From contig CM039509.1 of NCBI GenBank assembly GCA_022432975.1, forward strand, positions 6,821,043 through 6,885,042: DNA of 64,000 nucleotides, in the 5' to 3' direction. This DNA is from Begonia masoniana (lineage: Eukaryota; Streptophyta; Magnoliopsida; Cucurbitales; Begoniaceae). This document shows positions 56,460-64,000 of the stretch, piece after piece. The notes below the pieces were generated by a model. That model ran no database searches, had not been told where the DNA came from, and saw only the letters and a program-made list of their open reading frames with translations. The first letter of the stretch is position 1; each line of letters opens with the position of its first letter. A program made the translations under genes and the position numbers.

Positions 56460-58692
56460 CCTCTCCCTCGCCTCAATTTCTCTCTTTTTGCAAATTTCAC
56501 TACAGCAATACCTTTCTCTCTCTGTCTCGACTGTTTCAGAGTGAAAATTGGAGCCCAAGTTTTGGGTTTGAGCAAGAAGAACTTCAATTCGATTCAGGGG
56601 AGGCAATGTGTGCGTTGGTTTTGGTCGGAAGCTCCTGTGGTTGAGGATTGGTAAGTTCCACTCCTTCCTCCTCTATGATGTTAACTTCATTGTCAAAATA
56701 TTCAGAATTTGAAGGAAACTCTTCTCTGTTTGAAGGATAAATCAAACGGTTCCAAGTGTAGCTTCGAAGGGGGAAAAGCGGAGATTCTTGAAGCGTCGGA
56801 AGAGAATCAAGTGATCGAAAATACAACCTTTGATACTATGTTGTGGTCATAGAATTTCTGACTCGGAAGTTTGATTTTCAAATGGATTTCATGCTCTATT
56901 TAAGATTTTAGATTTGATTCTGTTTCGAACCTTGAAATCGTTGGACACATGGACGGAGTCCGCAACGAATTGCAAACAGCATTGCGAGACGCTGTCTCTT
57001 TGAGTCTGTGCAGTGGCTAACTGAGTCGCGGTCAGACTTTGTTGTGGACCGTGGTTCAGTATTTGTGGGTCTTGGTTTTTGGCTGTAGTCCAGCTTCTTT
57101 TGGGTCGCGGTCCGACGTCTTTTTGGCCCAATTTTTAAACCCATTTTTGCCCAATTTCTAATGTTAATTACCAAATTAATAATAGACTATTTTAAGGGAA
57201 AGCATTGGGAATTAAAGGAATCAAAATTTAACCCAAGAGTTTTATGATTTTATAATTTTAACTGGAATAATAAGATAGTTGACTGTGCAATGTCTTCGAG
57301 TGCAAAATCTTAAACCTAATCAAGGTATTTTTCGTAGTTTTCGCAAACGTCGAATATCGCTGATTTTATTTTAAATGTGTAGAGACATTATGTGCTCAGA
57401 GTCCGTGAGTGACTCTATTTTCTATTCGATTTTTAAATATTGTTAATTTATTAAACTTGAACATAAATACTAAAAATAAAATTTGTTCCTATTGAGTTTA
57501 GTCGACTTATCTCAAATGACTCTATGCTTTCAGATTCAATCAAGAGGATTTTCATTTGCCGACTTATGAGAGAATTTGGCGTGCATACTTCTTTATTTTA
57601 TTAATTTTCCAGGAATTTTAATTTTATCTAAGAGGTTAGACTTTATTATAATTTGTAAACTTTTAAATAATTTAATTTTTGTCTGACATATTTCTTTTTG
57701 GACTTCCTATCACTAGGGGTAGACAAACCGAACCGACCCGTGGGCCCCAAACCAAATTGAGGCTCTTGGGTAAGGTCGGTTCGGTTTTATTCAAAAAAAT
57801 TTGCATTTGGTTCGGGTTGGGTTTAATAGTCTCGGTTTCAATTTGGGTTCAGCTAGAAAGTGAATCGACTTGAAAACCGTGACCAAGCCCTGACCCTAGC
57901 CCTAGCTGTGAATGAAATCATGAATTACAAATGGCGATTCAATAATCTCAAACCAAAACCAAGGCTGTCAACTGCCTATTCCTAAGTCCTGTGACTGGCG
58001 GGGTTGAGCTTTCGACGACAGAGGGTTTGAGAGAGAGAGAGAGAAGGTGGGATTTCGCTGCTTTATTTAATATTCAAAATTAAGAATTGTACAACTCGCA
58101 TACAGATCTGCACGTAAAATCAGACTAAATTTCATGATTGGATGTGGGTTTAAATTTTGTGATAATGTTTTTATTTTATTTTATTTTATTTAAATAAAAT
58201 GTTTGAGCCTTGAATTTAGGACATGTTAGATGAGATAAAAATTAAAGATGGTTGACATTCCAAAAGATTTAGGTTCACAAGCTAGATTGGCACAAACCTA
58301 GAATTTTCTGTACTACGACGGATCTCCTTGACGAGAAGCTTATATTGAACCTAACCAGGTTGGCTCCACTCATTCATAGACAAAGTAGTTAGTTCACTCG
58401 GTTTGTATCATCAGTAGACTTTAATGGAGTTAAATAATAGGATTTTAAATTATGTCACAAGTGAACTTTTCTATATACCAAGAGACGTTGGATGAATCCG
58501 TGTCTTGAACTGTTTTCCTTAAAAAAGAATACGAAAATTCTTTTATCGTTTGCTTGAGTTTTTTAACTTTGGTGTGTTACTTTGGTTGTTTTCAAGCTTG
58601 CCGTTTGATAATTTCATTTATTTATTTATGCTTACAAAATTATTTTAACTCATTTATATATAGTTAAATATTTTTATTATTTAGATCTAAAC
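56460..58692 (+). other. Remainder of the disrupted gypsy 3' LTR and flanking unassigned DNA
   Basis: The TC-rich start continues the LTR interrupted at 47529. A donor-like GATTG|GTAAGT occurs near 56651, again suggesting a leader. The LTR's right end could not be placed. At about 57713-57850 the words AGGGGTAGACAAACCGAACC and GGTCGGTTCGGTTT resemble the terminal part of a hAT-type MITE, but no second end is visible. The rest, with a (TTTTA)n tract near 58167, is AT-rich and holds no recognisable gene. Small frames at 56415-57174 are unsupported. Confidence 0.35.
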
Positions 58693-61600
58693 TGTGACAG
58701 CCCGAAACCAAACCCGATTGGGGCCCGAGATCGGAGCCGTCACTCCCGGACAGTTATCAGAAAACGGTGACTATTTTTTTTAAAAAAACAAGACAGTCAG
58801 AAGAAACAGTGAACAGAATATTTACAAACTTTAAAACTTCGCAGAGAGAGAGTTCTCTGGTGTCGAAATCAAACAGGGGAAAAACAGTTAACACCGAACT
58901 ACAGGGTAAACAACAGAAGGAGATCAGAAGTTGTGAACAGTGACCGGAAGATGAAGTTGTGAACAGTGACCGGAAGATGAAGTTGTGAACAGTGACCGGA
59001 AGATGAAGTTGTGAACAGTGATCGGAAGATGAAGTTGTGAACAGTGATCGGAAGATGAAGTTGTGAACAGTGATCGGAAGATGAAGTTGTGAACAGTGAT
59101 CGGAAGATGAAGTTGTGAACAGTGATCGGAAGATGAAGTTGTGAACAGTGATCGGAAGATGAAGTTGTGAACAGTGACCGGAAGATGAAGTTGTGAACAG
59201 TGACCGGAAGATGAAGTTGTGAACAGTGACCTGAAGATGAAGTTGTGAACAGTGACCGGAAGATGAAGTTGTGAACAGTGACCGGAAGATGAAGTTGTGA
59301 ACAGTGACCGGAAGATGAAGTTGTGAACAGTGACCGGAAGATGAAGTTGTGAACAGTGACCGGAAGATGAAGTTGTGAACAGTGACCGGAAGATGAAGTT
59401 GTGAACAGTGATCGGAAGATGAAGTTGTGAACAGTGACCGGAAGATGAAGTTGTGAACAGTGACCGGAAGATGAAGTTGTGAACAGTGACCGGAAGATGA
59501 AGTTGTGAACAGTGATCGGAAGATGAAGTTGTGAACAGTGACCGGAAGATGAAGTTGTGAACAGTGACCGGAAGATGAAGTTGTGAACAGTGACCGGAAG
59601 ATGAAGTTGTGAACAGTGACCGGAAGATGAAGTTGTGAACAGTGACCGGAAGATGAAGTTGTGAACAGTGACCGGAAGATGAAGTTGTGAACAGTGATCG
59701 GAAGATGAAGTTGTGAACAGTGATCGGAAGATGAAGTTGTGAACAGTGACCGGAAGATGAAGTTGTGAACAGTGACCGGAAGATGAAGTTGTGAACAGTG
59801 ACCGGAAGATGAAGTTGTGAACAGTGACCGGAAGATGAAGTTGTGAACAGTGATCGGAAGATGAAGTTGTGAACAGTGACCGGAAGATGAAGTTGTGAAC
59901 AGTGACCGGAAGATGAAGTTGTGAACAGTGACCGGAAGATGAAGTTGTGAACAGTGACCGGAAGATGAAGTTGTGAACAGTGACCGGAAGATGAAGTTGT
60001 GAACAGTGACCGGAAGATGAAGTTGTGAACAGTGATCGGAAGATGAAGTTGTGAACAGTGACCGGAAGATGAAGTTGTGAACAGTGACCGGAAGATGAAG
60101 TTGTGAACAGTGACCGGAAGATGAAGTTGTGAACAGTGACCGGAAGATGAAGTTGTGAACAGTGACCGGAAGATGAAGTTGTGAACAGTGATCGGAAGAT
60201 GAAGTTGTGAACAGTGACCGGAAGATGAAGTTGTGAACAGTGACCGGAAGATGAAGTTGTGAACAGTGACCGGAAGATGAAGTTGTGAACAGTGACCGGA
60301 AGATGAAGTTGTGAACAGTGACCGGAAGATGAAGTTGTGAACAGTGACCGGAAGATGAAGTTGTGAACAGTGACCGGAAGATGAAGTTGTGAACAGTGAT
60401 CGGAAGATGAAGTTGTGAACAGTGACCGGAAGATGAAGTTGTGAACAGTGACCGGAAGATGAAGTTGTGAACAGTGACCGGAAGATGAAGTTGTGAACAG
60501 TGACCGGAAGATGAAGTTGTGAACAGTGACCGGAAGATGAAGTTGTGAACAGTGATCGGAAGATGAAGTTGTGAACAGTGACCGGAAGATGAAGTTGTGA
60601 ACAGTGACCGGAAGATGAAGTTGTGAACAGTGACCGGAAGATGAAGTTGTGAACAGTGACCGGAAGATGAAGTTGTGAACAGTGATCGGAAGATGAAGTT
60701 GTGAACAGTGATCGGAAGATGAAGTTGTGAACAGTGATCGGAAGATGAAGTTGTGAACAGTGACCGGAAGATGAAGTGTGAACAGTGACGGAAGATGAAG
60801 TTGTGAACAGTGATCGGAAGATGAAGTTGTGAACAGTGACGGAAGATGAAGTTGTGAACAGTGATCGGAAGATGAAGTTGTGAACAGTGATCGGAAGATG
60901 AAGTTGTGAACAGTGATCGGAAGATGAAGTGTGAACAGTGACCGGAAGATGAAGTTGTGAACAGTGACCGGAAGATGAAGTTGTGAACAGTGACCGGAAG
61001 ATGAAGTTGTGAACAGTGATCGGAAGATGAAGTTGTGAACAGTGACGGAAGATGAAGTTGTGAACAGTGACGGAAGATGAAGTTGTGAACAGTGACGGAA
61101 GATGAAGTTGTGAACAGTGATCGGAAGATGAAGTTGTGAACAGTGACGGAAGATGAAGTTGTGAACAGTGATCGGAAGATGAAGTTGTGAACAGTGACGG
61201 AAGATGAAGTTGTGAACAGTGATCGGAAGATGAAGTTGTGAACAGTGACCGGAAGATGAAGTTGTGAACAGTGACGGAAGATGAAGTTGTGAACAGTGAC
61301 CGGAAGATGAAGTTGTGAACAGTGACGGAAGATGAAGTTGTGAACAGTGACGGAAGATGAAGTTGTGAACAGTGACGGAAGATGAAGTTGTGAACAGTGA
61401 CGGAAGATGAAGTTGTGAACAGTGACCGGAAGATGAAGTGTGAACAGTGACGGAAGATGAAGTTGTGAACAGTGACGGAAGATGAAGTTGTGAACAGTGA
61501 CCGGAAGATGAAGTTGTGAACAGTGATCGGAAGATGAAGTTGTGAACAGTGACGGAAGATGAAGTTGTGAACAGTGATCGGAAGATGAAGTTGTGAACAG

Positions 61601-64000
61601 TGACGGAAGATGAAGTTGTGAACAGTGACCGGAAGATGAAGTTGTGAACAGTGACGGAAGATGAAGTTGTGAACAGTGATCGGAAGATGAAGTTGTGAAC
61701 AGTGATCGGAAGATGAAGTTGTGAACAGTGATCGGAAGATGAAGTTGTGAACAGTGACGGAAGATGAAGTTGTGAACAGTGACGGAAGATGAAGTTGTGA
61801 ACAGTGACGGAAGATGAAGTTGTGAACAGTGACGGAAGATGAAGTTGTGAACAGTGACGGAAGATGAAGTTGTGAACAGTGACGGAAGATGAAGTTGTGA
61901 ACAGTGATCGGAAGATGAAGTTGTGAACAGTGATCGGAAGATGAAGTTGTGAACAGTGATCGGAAGATGAAGTTGTGAACAGTGACCGGAAGATGAAGTG
62001 TGAACAGTGATCGGAAGATGAAGTTGTGAACAGTGATCGGAAGATGAAGTTGTGAACAGTGACCGGAAGATGAAGTGTGAACAGTGACGGAAGATGAAGT
62101 GTGAACAGTGACGGAAGATGAAGTTGTGAACAGTGACGGAAGATGAAGTTGTGAACAGTGACGGAAGATGAAGTTGTGAACAGTGATCGGAAGATGAAGT
62201 TGTGAACAGTGACCGGAAGATGAAGTTGTGAACAGTGACGGAAGATGAAGTTGTGAACAGTGACCTGAAGATGAAGTTGTGAACAGTGATCGGAAGATGA
62301 AGTTGTGAACAGTGATCGGAAGATGAAGTTGTGAACAGTGACCGGAAGATGAAGTTGTGAACAGTGATCGGAAGATGAAGTTGTGAACAGTGATCGGAAG
62401 ATGAAGTTGTGAACAGTGATCGGAAGATGAAGTTGTGAACAGTGACGGAAGATGAAGTTGTGAACAGTGACGGAAGATGAAGTTGTGAACAGTGACGGAA
62501 GATGAAGTTGTGAACAGTGACGGAAGATGAAGTTGTGAACAGTGACCTGAAGATGAAGTTGTGAACAGTGACCGGAAGATGAAGTTGTGAACAGTGACCG
62601 GAAGATGAAGTGTGAACAGTGACCGGAAGATGAAGTTGTGAACAGTGACCGGAAGATGAAGTGTGAACAGTGATCGGAAGATGAAGTTGTGAACAGTGAT
62701 CGGAAGATGAAGTTGTGAACAGTGACGGAAGATGAAGTTGTGAACAGTGACGGAAGATGAAGTTGTGAACAGTGACCTGAAGATGAAGTTGTGAACAGTG
62801 ATCGGAAGATGTAAACAAAAACAACAACGGTAGATGTGATTTTAAAGCAACGGAGGATGCAATCGGAAGACATAATTTCAAGGCAGAATTTGACAACTCT
62901 TTAACAGGAAGACACACCATCAGAGAGAAGGCATAACAGAAACTTAAGAAGATACACATACATGGATAGCTCTAAAACCAGAAACTATCCATGCACAGAT
63001 TAACAGAAAATATTCCAAACAAATTCCAGAATACTTCAAAACATAATTCAACTATCAAATACAGAGGTTTTAAACATCAATACAGGTTCCATACATCGTT
63101 TTACAAACCACAAAGTAGTACAAAACTGGACCTACATTTCAAATGTTTTAAAACTTCAAAAGTTGGTACAATATTAGCATAACTTCAGAAAACACATTCT
63201 CACAGGATTAACTCTTGTCTGACTGCAGCAGCCAAACCCCGTGAGCTCGATCCTCCAACTACATCAGCTCGTCATTTTGAGGCACAAGGTCCTCATCTGG
63301 AGTATCCGTATCTACAACAGGGAGTTCATCTATGAGCCTAGAGCTCAGTAAGAACATGGAATGCAGTGTGCATATGCTATGCATGAACATTTTCAAATAC
63401 ATGAACATTACATTACGTTTCACTGGACAGGAAGGTATAAGTGGGAAGAGAAGCTGGCGCAACAGGAGTACATGCCACAACAGGACATAACGGGAGTACA
63501 TAACAAGATGCCAGCCCTCGCCCACACTTAACCGTACATTACATTACAGGTTTTAGCTTTCATTACTTCAAAATCTAGTGCTCAAAAATATTTACATGAT
63601 TTTCCAAAAAACGTGTATGCATGAATAAGTGTGATGCTCAACTTGACATTCGTAAATAACAGAATAAATGTAACAGGGAGAACAGAATATAAAGGAGACA
63701 GGTTTAACTTAAAACATAACCTAAAACCTAACTACCCGAACCAAACCTAGTACCTCCAAGTTGTAGGACCTTAAGGGCCAACAAAATCGCAAGAACTTAC
63801 CTGTGGTCCGAAATGCAGCAAGCTTGAACGCACGAGCACTGTGTTTCACAAACCTATAGCATGCATAAACGGACTTAACGCTATACATCACGAAACTAAT
63901 AAATAAACTAAAAATCGTTTTCTATCTAAGATGATTACCTTAGACCGAAAAGCAGGAGGAAAATCAGGAGAAGGAAGAAACTCCTTGCGTTGGTTTTCTT
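58693..64000 (-). mobile_element. LTR of the 18460-21387 family with expanded array (cut by window end)
   Basis: Starts TGTGACAGCCCG at 58693 and follows the 18460-21387 LTR to the window end, where it stops within the region equivalent to 20350. The possible left TSD is TAAAC (58688-58692), but its partner is outside the window. It lacks about 240 bp present before the array in the sister copy and about 60 bp after it, and carries about 3.9 kb of array instead of about 0.18 kb. On the minus strand splice-like motifs recur (donor near 63802, acceptor near 63310, weakened to TGTAG|AT). Solo or part of a full element cannot be decided. Confidence 0.85.
58930..62813. repeat. 26-bp satellite-like array, about 150 copies
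   Basis: The unit is GTGAACAGTGACCGGAAGAT plus GAAGTT (26 bp), with a C/T variant (GATCGG) interspersed. From 58930 to about 60760 nearly all units are 26 bp. From there to 62813, 25-bp units lacking one base (GTGACGG, or AAGTGTG instead of AAGTTGTG) are common. The unit has no stop codon in any minus-strand frame and is not a multiple of three, so open frames of 1400 and 1324 codons run through it; they are not genes. Confidence 0.97.

Noticed and set aside
57713..57850. A hAT-type MITE
   Set aside because: One AGGGGTAGACAAACCGAACC-like end is visible, but I see no opposite terminal repeat or 8-bp duplication.
58757..62959. Open frames of 1400 and 1324 codons on the minus strand as a giant repetitive protein gene
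   Set aside because: They exist only because the 26-bp unit lacks stops in all minus-strand frames. The same DNA is seven units long in the sister LTR, and it lies inside an LTR.

Overview
The window is nuclear DNA from a flowering plant, probably a eudicot. It is AT-rich and packed with plant-type LTR retrotransposons, TRIMs and solo LTRs. I found no host gene, rRNA gene, tRNA gene or organelle segment, and I cannot name the species from sequence alone. Nearly everything here is a stack of retrotransposons inserted into one another. Twelve insertions are fixed by exact 5-bp target-site duplications (TSDs), and one more by an imperfect TSD.

Left part (1-41018): a decayed minus-strand Athila/Tat-like element is the host layer. 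Its Gag lies at 39113-39790 and 28056-28656, and its protease at 22870-24226. The pol genes are deleted. A polypurine tract lies at 17227-17262, and LTR-like copies at 16006-17226 and 39871-41018. Into this layer went a non-autonomous element (1954-16000, TSD CTATG), which itself holds an LTR (3292-11749) carrying two solo LTRs, plus a further solo LTR at 13409-15510. Also in the host layer are a solo LTR (18460-21387), a TRIM (23356-23681), a truncated LTR with a 2.5-kb tandem array (24227 to about 28050), and a 10.45-kb composite (28657-39107, TSD ATTCA). The composite contains a dead Tekay/Del-like Ty3/gypsy element on the minus strand, which has itself received a solo LTR, a 5S-bearing Cassandra-type element and a fold-back element with SINE-like cores.

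Right part (41019-64000): the integrase end of a plus-strand Ty3/gypsy element is followed by its 3' LTR. That LTR was hit by a Sirevirus-like Ty1/copia deletion derivative (42063-47505, TSD TTCCC) and by a nearly intact, very young Tekay/Del-like Ty3/gypsy element (47535-56454, TSD GTTTC). The young element has two visible lesions: a 1-nt frameshift in gag, and Lys in place of the catalytic Glu of integrase. From 58693 to the window end is another copy of the 18460-21387 LTR family, with a 26-bp repeat expanded from 7 to about 150 copies.

The most unusual signal is shared by several LTR families. Each LTR leader holds the motifs of two introns separated by a small exon of 51-58 nt. The second intron has complementary sequences just inside its donor and at its acceptor (for example CCTACATCACA with TGTGATGTAGG), and these co-vary between families. 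This points to a leader intron closed by base pairing, and it explains otherwise puzzling conserved blocks in the LTRs.
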